Under the pieces are notes generated by a model. The model made no database searches, had not been told where the DNA came from, and was given only the letters and a program-made list of their open reading frames with translations. A program made the translations under genes and the position numbers. Below, piece by piece: positions 1 to 11,339 of a stretch of DNA of 64,000 nt (position 1 is its first letter; every line of letters starts with the position of its first letter). Origin of the DNA: Periplaneta americana (lineage: Eukaryota; Arthropoda; Insecta; Blattodea; Blattidae); NCBI RefSeq assembly GCF_040183065.1, contig NC_091121.1, forward strand, positions 68,120,787 to 68,184,786. The letters are read 5' to 3'.

Positions 1-250
1 CTTTCAAAACACTGGAGAATTTGTTCATTATTTTTGTTCATAGTCCACGTTTCACAGGCATACAGTAGTACTGGTCTTGTGAGGGTCTTATATAACGAGA
101 CCTTCACAGATCTTGATAATATGTTACTCTTCATATGTTGAAACAGACCAAAATAACATCTATTGGCCATCTCGACCCGTTGTTTGATTTCTTGCGTAAC
201 ATCATTGTTCATTTGGACTATGGACTCCAAGTAAATGAAGTGGTGTACTA
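1..250 (-). pseudogene. LINE reverse transcriptase, C-terminal fragment (LINE-F)
   Basis: Read on the minus strand, this stretch encodes a recognisable non-LTR retrotransposon tail: a YLES strand, then VEMANRCYFGL, then LYKTLTRPVLLYACETWTM and a QCFE end. That order (RT palm end, thumb, then the (L/V)LYxxETW block) is typical of insect LINE pol proteins. The frame is open over about 80 codons and runs off the left edge. The right edge near 250 is where similarity stops. It differs in sequence from the two better preserved LINE families lower down. It has no start codon and is almost certainly a dead, truncated copy. Confidence 0.75.
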
Positions 251-1387
251 ATTATGCAAGTTAACATAATATATGCACTGACGGCAGAAAAAAGGCATAA
301 TATGCTATATAAAAGTCTAAATATGTGCTAATAAGTCTAAAATCTTCAAAAGATTACTTCCAGAAAAGGTCAAAACTTGCAGGGAAAAAGTCCGGTTATT
401 TGGAATCGATGTCATAAAACGAAAATTTGCAAAGTTTGAGAAAATCTAACAAGCTTATATAAAAATATTAATTTGTATGGAAATCCGGGCTCTGAGAATA
501 GCGAGAGTTAAAATTTCTCAAATGTAGTTTAATTACAGCCCTCAAAGAATGAGAAGTCCAGAAAGCCCTAGGAATAACAGATCAGAAGTATGGAACCGGA
601 GAAGCATAAAATTTAAGTAATAATATTCAAGCAGTATGTGGTGCATATGGGCAGGACTACAGCTTGTTAACAATAGCCTACAAGAAAATGAACATATTTC
701 TCGTCTTAGTAACTGGAGATAAATTTCCTGTATCCTATTCGAAATCGAATGAGAGTTCGCTGAATTTTTAGCTAGAAGCCCTAGTGCTGAGACCACAGAA
801 TTTATTTCAGTATGTTGTAAAATATTACAGTCACGTCTTCATCGGAGGGAGGGGTAATGTTTAAGAATATGCAGGGTAATTAGTGGTCTCAGCGTTAGTA
901 ATACCGGATACAAATGGGAGTACAGACGTAGGAATTCGGAGATTAAGTCAGATGAGAGGGAATCCAGGCTGTTCGTCAATGTCACACTTAAGCACCAATA
1001 AGTAGATCTTGTCAATCAAATAGTCACACTGACAGCGAATATGTTAATCAGTCAGGTAAACGTACCGTCATCAATAACCAGACGGAACAAGAATTTCAAA
1101 TGACAGGATATCGGTGCTCAGATATAAGATAAATGACAGACACTTAAAAATGTAGAGTTCACTCATATTCCCCTCTGTGAAAGCGGCACAAATTTTGTTT
1201 GACATATGCATATCGATGCCTATCATGTCAAGCATAGCTTCGTCTGGAAAGAAAGAAAATCCTGCGGTCATTTATTGCATATTTACGACATAATTATGAC
1301 AGAATTAATGTATGCAATATCAGCGCTTCCCAGTTTGCTGTAAGAAAGTGAAGTTCAGACGCGCAAAAAGAACAAGAACAGATTATA
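251..1387. other. AT-rich stretch, no feature recognised
   Basis: Unique-looking AT-rich sequence. Short open frames at 542-796 and 1071-1271 (minus) resemble no family I know and lack coding character. A 'gcagaaaaaaggcat' string near 285 is like AGGCA-rich sequence near 26.3 kb but is too short to assign. Confidence 0.4.
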
Positions 1388-1603
1388 ATTAATTGAAATG
1401 ATTCAATTCAATTCAATTTATTAAGCCATTAAACATACAGTGATAGGCTTCGTCATAATACAGAAGGGAGGAAAAAAACATACATTTGAAAATACACATA
1501 TAATTGAAAACATTAAAGTTTAATTAGAATGAAAATACAAAACATTTTGAAAGTATAAAACTAATGAAAACACTTCCCTCTTAATGTAATAATTGTAACT
1601 AAA

Positions 1604-1846
1604 TGAAGAGTCCACTGCGAGAATGATGGATGTCACTTTCTTGTCGAAAATGAACCAAGACTGTCAATGCATAGCTTAAGACATACAGAATGTACATAGA
1701 TATGGCATTAACACTGATAGTCGTTATCCAGTAATGATCGGAAAATCACAGTTAAGCTTTGAGCGCTAAGCATTTCAAACTTTCAACTGCTTCTCGTGCA
1801 AAATGTATTCCAAATGACATCCATCATTCTTGCAGTGGACTCTTCA
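1604..1846. mobile_element. 243-bp MITE with ~35-bp terminal inverted repeats
   Basis: The first 35 bp (1604-1638, beginning tgaagagtccactgc) recur inverted at 1812-1846 with only one or two mismatches. The element lies in the 3' UTR of the minus-strand LINE. It has no coding capacity. A target duplication is not clear, so no superfamily is assigned. Confidence 0.65.
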
Positions 1847-2153
1847 AATGTAAATAACTTTATTTATTAAAAAACAATTTCGTATGAATTTATGTTAAGA
1901 AACTCATCTACAGAGTAGAAAGGATTAATTAAAAGCCAATTATAAAATCTAGCTTTGAAACTATTGGTTGGTAACTTATAATATTGACTGGGAAGCTTAT
2001 ATAATTTCATCCCCATGACAGAAACATTTGTACTAGTTTTATGTAATCTACAGTATGGAATGTTAATTTGTTCACTATTTCTAATTTCATGATCATGTAT
2101 ATTGGCTATTAATGAGTAATTGTCTATATTTTGTCGAGTGTAAAGGACTAGGT

Positions 2154-2155
<2 letters not shown>

Positions 2156-2231
<76 letters not shown>
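2156..2231. repeat. (AT)n microsatellite inside a LINE reading frame
   Basis: About 75 bp of alternating AT. In the minus frame it reads as YIYIYI and joins LTVINLYIY on one side to the TRQNIDNYSL block on the other, so the reading frame survives across the tract. Confidence 0.95.
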
Positions 2232-2234
<3 letters not shown>

Positions 2235-2560
2235 TTATGACAGTTAATATCTGTGATTGTTCGAAAAGAGGTGTCGACAATGTTCAAGATAGTTTGATAG
2301 ACATAGAATTATAATGGCTTTCTTTCGCAAAATCAAGACACTCCCAATTTTTCTACCATTTCCCCAGAAAATTAAGGTATACCTAATTATCGACTGAAAG
2401 AACGAAAAGTAGGCACATCTTAAATAATTTTCAGAAACTCAAGTCACTAATTTCTTTAATAAATATATAACTCTTGATAATTTTGTGCATATATATTCGA
2501 TATGTTTTTCCCATGTTAAACTGGAGTCTATAAAATGTCCTCCTTAAATACGGGGCGATA

Positions 2561-2769
2561 TGCTACAAACTTGTGGACAAATAGAGATTAAAATTAATTA
2601 AATACAAACATTTTAGGTAAAATTTACTTCACAAACTGATCTGTAACATTATTCTAAACATATATTCAAATAGGTCTACATTCGATATTAAAAAAGAATA
2701 TAAAGCTTTTGAATATCATCATTTATTAATATTCGGTAAGTGTAATTAATAGCTTTTTACAATATAATC

Positions 2770-2822
<53 letters not shown>

Positions 2823-3865
2823 GCTTAAAACAGAATTATCACTCTACAACTGTAATTTGGAATTTTAAAAATTCCGTTTTGTGAAGCAAACACCGGAGAT
2901 CGAACATATGACGTGTCGCATAGCATTTTAATATAAACTGAAGTGTCAGCAAATGCGAAAACTGTTGCCTTCGTATTCTTCTTTACAAGTATATGGATCT
3001 GTTTGGTGTACATTCAGCTTCAAAAAGTATTTTTCATGTCATTCGTTCACATTCCAGCTCAAAAAACATTAAATGTCTTTAAAGAAGTTACCCTACTTAA
3101 AGAAAATAGTTATATTTACTTAATATCTAATGAGCACAGTCGCAGAAATGAAACAATAAGGTAATGAAATGAAAATTATCAATTTTGTCATTGTATTTTT
3201 TCAATAGAGAGACACTTGACCATCAGAAACGGTCAATTTTAGTTTTCAGATGGAAACACCTTTGATAGTTTAAAATTGAAGAGTTCAGAAGCATAGTGGC
3301 CATTTGCTGAAGACGTAGAAAACAAGAGTTAAAATTAAGTTATTACCATAATTCAATAGAAACATATAGCAAGTAATATAAAGTATACACATTAAAACTA
3401 AATTATATGTCAATCTTCATTAAACTATGGTGTTCACTTAAATTTAACCCCTGCTTTCTCCCTTTTTAATAAATGGTGTCGCCTGGCCCACTAATGCTCT
3501 AAACCCTTCTATTGTATAATCTAAGGAATATACACAAGGAATTAACCCCTTTCCGCATACTGGGATAAAATATGGCACATACCTGATTTATATTCATATA
3601 ACTTATAATATAAACATATAATATTTCAAACTTCATACTGGGACAGATACGGTAGACTGTCAGTAACTGGATTTCACCATATATGACATCAGTTGAGAAA
3701 GAGCGAACTACTTAAGTTATCTGAATATTAAACCAATGTGTGCAAACCTGTTCTATGCAATAAGGGGTTGAATTATTTCACATTGAAAACTAATAATATT
3801 ATTCATTTTCTGTAATGAATGTAAATTCAATTTCTTCAGTAGTTACACTTTCTAGCTCTCCCTAA
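2561..3865. other. AT-rich stretch with a (TTA)n microsatellite
   Basis: A perfect (TTA)n run lies at about 2769-2821. Otherwise I see no gene, inverted repeat or known element. The 73-codon plus frame at 2943-3164 has no recognisable motif. Confidence 0.5.
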
Positions 3866-5087
3866 TCCTTTAGTTGTCTGTAACTATCTTTCCCTTGTCC
3901 TTCAGTTGTCTCCAACCACTTTTGCCTAGTCCTTCAGTTATCTGCAATAATTTTACCCTTGTCCTCCAGTTGCCTGAAATCATCTTTCTCTTATCCTTCA
4001 GTTGTCTGCAACCATCTTTCCCTTGTCTTTCAGTTGTCTGCAATCATCTTCCCTTGTCCTTCAGTTGTCTGCAACCATCTTCCCTTGTCTTTCAGTTGTC
4101 TGCAATCATCTTCCCTTGTCCTTCAGTTGTCTGCAACCATCTTTGCCTTGTGTTTCAGTTGTCTACAACCATCTTCCCTTGACCTCCAGTTGTCTGCAAC
4201 CATCTTCCCTTGTCCTTCAGTTGTCTACAACCATCTTTGCCTTGTGTTTCAGTTGTCTACAACCATCTTCCCTTGACCTTCAGTTGTCTGCAACCATCTT
4301 CCCTTGTCCTTCAGTTGTCTGCAACCATCTTTGCCTTGTGTTTCAGTTGTCTACAACCATCTTCCCTTGTCCTTCAGTTGTCTGCAACCATCTTTGCCTT
4401 GTGTTTCAGTTGTCTGCAACCATCTTCCCTTGTTCTTCAGTTGCCTGCAACCATCTTTGCCTTGTGTTTCAGTTGTCTACAACCATCTTCCCTTGACCTT
4501 CAGTTGTCTGCAACCATGTTCCCTTGTCCTTCAGTTGTCTGCAACCATCTTCCCTTGTTCTTCAGTTGTCTGCAACCATCTTTCCCTTGTGTTTCAATTG
4601 TCTGCAACCATCTTTCCCTTGTGTTTCAGTTATCTGCAACCATCTTTGCCTTGTGTTTCAGTTGTCTGCAACCATCTTCCCTTATTCTTCAGTTGTCTGC
4701 AACCATCTTTGCCTTGTGTTTCAGTTGTCTGCAACCATCTTCCCTTATTCTTCAGTTGTCTGCAACCATCTTTCCCTTGTGTTTCAGTTGTCTGCAACCA
4801 TCTTTCCCTTGTGTTTCAGTTGTCTGCAACCATCTTCCCTTGTCCTTCAGTTGTTTGCAACCATCTTTCCCTTGTCTTTCAGTTGTCTGCAAACATCTTC
4901 CCTTGTCCTTCAGTTGTCTGGAACCATCTTTCTCTTGTCCTTCAAGTGTCTGCAACCATCTTGCCTTGTCCTCGAGTTGTCTGCAACCAAAATTTCCTTT
5001 GTCCTCGAGTTGTCTGCAACCAAATTTCCCTTGTCCTTCACTTGTCCACAACCACCTTTCCCTAGTCCTTCAGCTGTGTGCAACCAA
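3866..5087. repeat. Minisatellite, 31-32-bp unit, about 38 copies
   Basis: The unit reads cttcagttgtctgcaacc followed by atctttcccttgtc, with CTTTCCC/CTTCCC length variants and a CTTTGCC/GTGTTT subtype. Copies at both edges are more divergent than the core, as expected for an array growing from its middle. Because the unit has almost no stop codons in three frames, long overlapping frames (up to 306 codons, S/C/L/Q/P-rich) run through it. They are consequences of the repeat, not genes. Confidence 0.95.
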
Positions 5088-5880
5088 CCTTAAGAAAACA
5101 TTTTACTGCTATTCACTATCTTTTCTGTGATAATATGAACTTCCCTCCTTTTTTTTACATCGTTCTCATCTAGTAACTCAATACGTGCCATATAACCTAC
5201 AAAACTAACAGACATCGTTCATATGAACTGCAGGTAAGTGTTGAATATTTATCACGCTGGCTTATTCTGGATCGTTTTCAACAGTAATGATACGTTTTGG
5301 TCATCACATGACCATGAGGTTTCATTGAATGTGCATGAATAATTTCTAAGCTCCATGACAAAGATGGTGATGGTGTTTCATGTCTGTTAATTAAAGTCAA
5401 TTTCTACCCAAGTGTCATTTTCACCTATACAACAGCTTGCGAGCGGACCGCGTGCTGACAAACATCATCGCTCCATTAAAGGAAGCGGACAGCCTCTCGG
5501 TAGAAAAGCGGGCAGGATTTTTAAGAATATCCACACTAACAACTTCACATAGCAGTAGCTGAAAATGTTACAGACATGGCAAGTATTGCTTAAGAATTTT
5601 AATTTGTGCGAAAGCGTTATTAAGAGCTTGTGAGCGAAATTTCTTTCGTAATATTGCTTTTTAGTTATAAAATACACATACGATGTAAGATCAGAAGAGG
5701 AATTTCCAATTTTATTTAATTTCTTTTCTGCTAGCATATGACATAACGGTTTCCGCTACCTTATCTAAAGCACACCCGCTACATTTTAATTACACTCCTG
5801 TGTACCATGGTTCGTTTTGGAATTGGGATACCAGGGATTTTTTCTTTAAAATTGTTCGTCTTGTCTATAATTCAGTTTTC
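5088..5880. other. Stretch without recognised feature
   Basis: No tandem repeat, inverted repeat or transposon coding trace recognised. The minus frame at 5465-5737 has no motif. Confidence 0.4.
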
Positions 5881-6159
5881 ACATACCGGATGTCCCAGAA
5901 GTCCTTGTAGCCTGGGCCGTCAGCCTGCTACACGAGTGCTGTTTGTTCAGCTGGTGCGTTGGTAGGTTCCATCTTACTTCCAGCCCGTCTCAACAGCGAA
6001 ATATATCTGTAACTTCTCCAAGAAACTCTCCCTTTTTACTAAAGGAGGTACCCTTGACGGTAATGTAACGCGTGTGGTTGCAGCATTGTGATGCATGGCC
6101 ACTCAACATATTTTACATTTAATATTCGTGCGTTCTTGTGCAATATCTTTCCAGGCAGA

Positions 6160-6416
6160 TGGATTATCCGTAGCGGACCTGTTGTTTGTCACCAAAGTTC
6201 CCCTGACCTCACCAACCTGGAGTTCTTGTGTGTCACATGGGTATCTTAGTGTACGCCGCTCGTATAAATGATGAGGAGAACTTCAGAAACAGGATTTTAG
6301 CTGCAACGAACCCTAGTACTATCTCTGGGATCTTTGAGAAAGTCCAAGGGACGATAGTTCGCCGCTGTGAGTTTTCTTCAGAGTTCGATGGAACCCAATT
6401 TGAGCACTTCCTCTAA
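6160..6416 (+). pseudogene. DDE-type (Tc1/mariner-like) transposase C-terminal relic
   Basis: The plus strand reads RWIIRSGPV, SPDLTNLEFLCVTW, then YAARINDEENFRNRILAAT, IVRRCEFSSEFDGTQFEHFL and stop at 6416. This follows the C-terminal pattern of a widespread arthropod transposase: SPDLTxLDFFLWG (third acidic residue region), then a YAxPxNxxEELRxRI stretch, then a terminal RRCExCxExxGxQFEHLL. The LDFFLWG box is degraded and frameshifted relative to the tail, so the copy is dead. Possible element ends are a 'taccggatgtcccagaagtc' string at 5884 and its partial inverse near 7740. I could not confirm them. Confidence 0.6.
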
Positions 6417-8097
6417 CTGTATACAGGTTGGGCAGGCAACAGCTCTATCCAGCAGGGTTACGTGTTTTAGGTGACACAATGCTATGAAAACTAACCCCTC
6501 TATACTATTTCCAACTAAAGATTGTAGTAGACATAAACAAAATCGAAATATTTTACTCCGCAATCGCAAGCTAGCTACCAAAGCAGCCACCAGGACGCAT
6601 TATTTTCAGCAAGTGAGCACGCAGGGCAGCCATAATCTGATATATTGTAGACAATATTTCAACACATTCATTAAACTAACCCGTAAAATGCTCACAGAAG
6701 GGTTAATAACAAGACTTATATGATTTTAATAAAGCTAAAATGTTATTAATATAATAATTAGATTCTACTTACGTCAGTGTGTGAACTCTTATACCATTAA
6801 TCGGAACTTGATAGCGGCTCTATCCGCTCCATATCCGACACAACCACAACACTATAACACACGCTTCGTGTACCGACTGTTTTAACAATAGGCTACTACA
6901 ATACAATACAATACAATACAATACAATAATCACTGTCGTCTGCCACGAACAAACTGTTGGGACTGAGACATTGACCTCGACCTCAGATGGTGAGAGAACG
7001 ACGAAGTCGAGGATTCACAAAGACATCTCTCACGTGATCGTTCTCGGAACGCACACGCGCTAGAGGCAGAGGGGACACAGGGATATCGAAGAATTTTCAT
7101 TAGTTAGATATATAAGCGTAGATACCAAAGAGTTCATTATTTCTCTACTGGGAATAGTGTATTTTCTTTTTCTGTAGATTTGTGACTAAATGTTACTGTT
7201 TGAAGAGCTGAGAATTTCTTTAATTCTACAGAAATTTCTTTGAGGTTGGCAACACCGAATCTCTCACTGTGTTAACAGTTGTGCTGATGTGCTCTGTGAA
7301 GCTTCATGTCACCTTAGGAGGAACTTAATGCCTATTACGCATGCGCGTTACCATAATACACTTTACAATGATTTATCATTCGATGTCTGAAACTACTAAT
7401 ATAAACATATTGTTTAAGTAGTAATGAAGTGTTCTTATAAGGATGTTTAATTTAGTCATATTCTATGTATATTATACATTTTATTATTTTAAAAGGAACT
7501 ATTTTAATGTGATGAACAAGATGACAAGCATGAGCCTGGAGGCGTTGTGCGTTCAATAACCAATCAGGAACCATCATGCCTCGTGCATTTATTTACATTT
7601 ACTTCAATCTTCAGCTGGAAAGAGAGTAGCAGGCTAGAGGTGCGAAGCCAATCCTAAATTGTCTGACAAAAAGTTTTGCTTCTATAAGATGTTTTTACTA
7701 TGCTTTAAATTTAATGCATGGCCTTTTTTGACACTCTGTATGTGTTTACAGAATTAATTGTATTGCATCATGTACTGCATTCCCAGTACATCACTTTAAA
7801 CTGTATATGTCGCCAATTTACTAATTTGTTTCTCGTACCGAAGTCATGTAGAATGTTACTTAACTAAATCTGTAGCGCACTTGACTTAACCATATGACGA
7901 TATTTCTTAGAAGTACGGCCTAGACGTACTAATTATGAAGACATTGTCGTATATTGCTCCACCATTCCTGCTCTGCTCCTAAGCTTCAGCATACCTTAAA
8001 GTAGCAACCTCGCACTTCATCTCGCCAAAAAATTGTAATCTTCTAAAATGTTTTCTTGTTCCACATCTTAAAGTTTCAATACTAATGTAATATCTAT
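6417..8097. other. Mostly unrecognised sequence with a short (AATAC)n run
   Basis: A perfect AATAC pentamer run lies at about 6896-6928. The rest holds no coding trace I recognise. A possible transposon terminus ('tttttgacactctgta', near 7726-7741) is noted with low certainty. Confidence 0.4.
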
Positions 8098-8260
8098 GGC
8101 AGCGGTTCCCAAAGTGGAGGTCGCCATCCTTAGAAGGGTCGTACAAAGAGATGAGAGGTCGCGAGATGATTTACTAAATAAAACAAAAAAGACCTTATTA
8201 ACACTTTGAGGCACAGAACTCTTAATTAACAAATTTGAGGTGACATTCGTCAAATGAAAT
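8098..8260. mobile_element. hAT-like terminal fragment
   Basis: The string 'cagcggttcccaaagtg' followed by 'ggtcgcgagatgattt' matches the classic hAT-type terminus and subterminal motif (CAGxGGTTCxCAAAxT ... GGTCGCG). No opposite end was found, so this is a solo end or truncated relic. Confidence 0.45.
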
Positions 8261-8301
8261 ACATTAAATAGAGATTAGTGCAGAGGTTACCATCCATTCT
8301 A

Positions 8302-9400
8302 CAGGGACATCATTTTATTTTTACTAACATTTTTAATATTAACTTGCCTATACCTCTGGATCAACACGGTTTGCTACTCCCTTCCGCGACTGGGGTTCGA
8401 TGATACTGGCGTAATATACAAACAAATCACTTTACTAGGTATAGAAGGGAAGAAAAGTAGTTCATCCATTTACGTAAACTAGGAAATATTGCGCTTTTGA
8501 GTTTGATCATTTTCATTAGGTTTTTGTTTAATCAAAATACAGTACAGTATTAACAATGAGTGTTTTTACTCACGAACTGAGCTAACCATGTGGACGTATT
8601 CATATGAAGTGTATATTATATTGTCTACAGCACATTAGCGTACAATATAGAGAATGAAGTTAAATTGAAAAATAATCATAATATGGATATTTAAACACAT
8701 TTTTTAAAACGGTGGCCGTTCATTTTGATACAGGCTTCAGTTCTAATGTGCATATTATCGCACTATAGACTATTGTACCTAATCCCAATTACCAGTTTCG
8801 TTCTTCGTACTAGTAACTCATGTTGAAATAATTATGTACCTACTCTATAAAAGAGTACCTTACGTACTGTAAATTCAATCTTCACTTCTGTCGATCCGAA
8901 AAAGATAAAATTACTCAGACATACTATCTACTCTCCGTTCAAGTGGTTATGTCGTAGGGTGTAGAAAGAGAGGAAATTACGTGACAGTTAATTATTACTT
9001 AACGAGGCCCTTTTATTTAAGTTACTTTAAACAGTTGTGTAATATTACGTAGACGTCCAATTCCTAACATAAATTAATGTTCTCAGAAAAGAGCTAAGAC
9101 AGCCCAGCCACTAGCTGGCGAATAAAAGCTGGTGGGGGAAACCGGGGGTACGACATAGGCAAATGGACGACAGTACCTGTGCGAAAATGATTCAATATTG
9201 AAAGCTCTTTCGTCATTGGAAAACGCGAACATATTTTTGGAACTTACTGTTTACTATGACCGTAAGGCTACTATGACTGTATGTGCGGTCTTGGATCTGT
9301 GTGAAGGACGGTTGAACTTCATTAGTAGAAGGGGTGGGAGTGAAGTACATTCAAAAACTCAGGTACAATAAAAATTGAAGTAAAAATAAAATGATGTCCC
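8302..9400 (-). mobile_element. Non-autonomous mariner-like element, copy A (1.1 kb)
   Basis: Inverted ends share GGGACATCATTTTATTTTTA (8304 inward and 9400 inward), and TA dinucleotides abut both sides (8300-8301, 9401-9402), as for Tc1/mariner insertion. The minus strand keeps a transposase tail, TEACIKMNGHRFKKCV then stop, around 8690-8740; this ACIxxNGxHF ending is typical of mariner-like transposases. Most of the gene is missing. Copies B (61230-62298) and C (40804-44223) and a fragment (25500-25770) are the same family. Copies A and B have the same internal structure, so the deletion predates their spread. Confidence 0.85.
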
Positions 9401-11335
9401 TATATATATTGTATGTACTAATTTTTTAAAAATAATTTACTTGTTTCACATGGCAAAGCGACAATGCTGATCTAAGATCTACGGTACCGTACACAATAAA
9501 CGAAATAAAATCACATCTGCTAACATTTTCATCGTCTACGCAATGTAACCGGTAATATCATGTCTTTACAACTCACACATGTCCAAAACACGATTTACAT
9601 GATTTTCTTATTGACGCTCTCAAATTTTGTCACATTAGTACCTGCACAGTAACTCCCATTAATGTAGACTATTTTCTATGTTTCCGTCGATTAGTTAAAA
9701 ACAGTAAAGTAAGCCATTTCGAAATAAAAAAGAAATATTTTATCGAACAGGATAATCAATGTTCTATAGCTTGTTGGCACATAAAGAACTGCTGTCAGTA
9801 GATTTAATATTCCTGACGTTTCGTAATTATTTACATGCTGCATAAACAAGGTTGTGTCTGTTAAAAACATTAAAAAAGGGTCGTTTACATTGTGCCGTCC
9901 GTTAAGCTATTCAAAAGCAATGCCGTTCGTTATTCTTTCCTAGGCCAACTGAACTCAATAGAGTAGAAAACTTTCCAGTGATATGATGCTGATGATGGGA
10001 CTTGTAAATAGTTCGGAAACATCAGATGTATTAAATCTCAACGCACGGGTTAAAACACAAATCATTCTCAGAACTGTAGATCTCTTCTTCCAATAATCAG
10101 CATGTAATTAAGTTGCGATTTATAAAAGCATGAGACCTACATACGCGTAAATTTGTTTACTGAAAGTCAATTAGTCTTTGATTTAGTGTGATAACAGAGC
10201 ACACTTTGATAGGAATATGCTGTCAGCTGGTCAGAATCTGACTCAGCCGATGAGCCTGGTCAGACAGTCACCCAGCAGCGGGGTCTGGGCTGGAGCCCCG
10301 ATGATGGTTTTCTGCTCGATTAGTCGCAACAACGAGCTGGGGGTTCAGCCACTGGAAGGGCTGCGACTTGCAGTTACACTGATAAGTCCTCCCGTACTTC
10401 ATTCTGTCAACGTAAAAACTTTCGGTTATAAACGTCATCGCTCCTTTCATCCCATCCCACATCCTGCGGCTCAGCCACCAAAAATTATGGGCCTCTTGGT
10501 ATGGAAACAAGACTCTATGCTGATATGTTACTCAATGACGTTGTTTCTACTGGTAGGATGCTTGGAGCTTAACAACAAGTGAAGGAGGTTGTAAGTATAT
10601 TGAATCCCATATTGAAAACACTACAGAGCTGTGCGAAGGTGTGATACGTAACAGATTCTATGTGATGTAAGTATTGAATGTTAAAGAATTTCATACAATA
10701 TTGAAAGAAGTCAACTTATTTTTATAAAAAATTATATCACTAATAGGCCTATATTCAGGAATCTTGAGACATACGTATAGTTAAAAATCTGTCAGTTCCA
10801 AAATGTCGAAGTTTATAATTTATAAATTTTCGAAACCATACATATTCATGTTATATTTAATAACAATGTTTCTTCATTTTTCTATATACACTTTTAACAC
10901 ATATATATCACTGATTAAATTTCCAACTTCTTTACTATGTTAATATTTAGGATTTATCATACAAAAACACACCTACATCACATCCTGAACACTCCACTCA
11001 ATTTCAAAACACACACACTTTTCGACACAATCATGAACACACCCCACCACAACAGAAAAAAAAAAGATAGCGCAGATCTCCACTAGGCTTTGGACAATGA
11101 AGCACAAGACTTCAAAACTACTCAAGCAAGGTAAATCCTAAATATTAACACAGTAAATAAGTTGAAATTTAATCAGAGAACAATGTTTCAATAAGTAAAA
11201 CACTTGTAGCTAAACAAGGAAAGCAGAAAGTAAATTAATTTCATAACATGTTCAAAACTCAAAAAAAAGACGCTAAATCTTTAAAAGTAGGATTTAAGGT
11301 TTTTCATTTGATCCAAGTAATTGAGCTTCCAATCC
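9401..11335. other. Unrecognised stretch including an unexplained GC-richer block
   Basis: The block 10200-10590 is clearly less AT-rich than its surroundings and is open on both strands. The minus frame 10268-10510 reads NFWWLSRRMWDGMKGA, ESFYVDRMKYGRTYQCNC and FQWLNPQLVV, and ends at a stop just after DPAAG. I do not recognise the family. It could be a repeat fragment or an old exon. The remainder has no recognised feature. Confidence 0.35.
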
Positions 11336-11339
11336 TGTT

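Larger units (their letters stand above)
1388..2560 (-). pseudogene. Jockey-like LINE pol C-terminus and 3' UTR (LINE-D), broken
   Basis: The minus strand carries the end of a non-LTR pol gene in several frames. From about 2550 down: SLTWEKHIEYICTKLSRV, YLLKKLV, YFSFFQSIIRYTLIFWG, KKAIIIL, PLFEQSQILTV, then TRQNIDNYSL, NIPYCRLHKTSTNVSVMG, KLYKLP and a FYSVDEFL terminus stopping near 1885. These match the thumb and C-terminal tail seen in Jockey/CR1-type insect LINEs. There are at least two frameshifts. The 3' UTR runs on to 'aatggcttaataaa' and a short (AATTG)n tail at about 1402-1422, expected for a LINE 3' end. An (AT)n tract sits inside the coding part and a MITE (1604-1846) sits in the UTR. 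The clade is tentative. Confidence 0.7.

Noticed and set aside
3874-5130. Long overlapping Cys/Ser/Leu-rich reading frames (up to 306 codons)
   Set aside because: They lie wholly within the 32-bp minisatellite and occur in several frames at once; the repeat unit simply lacks stop codons.
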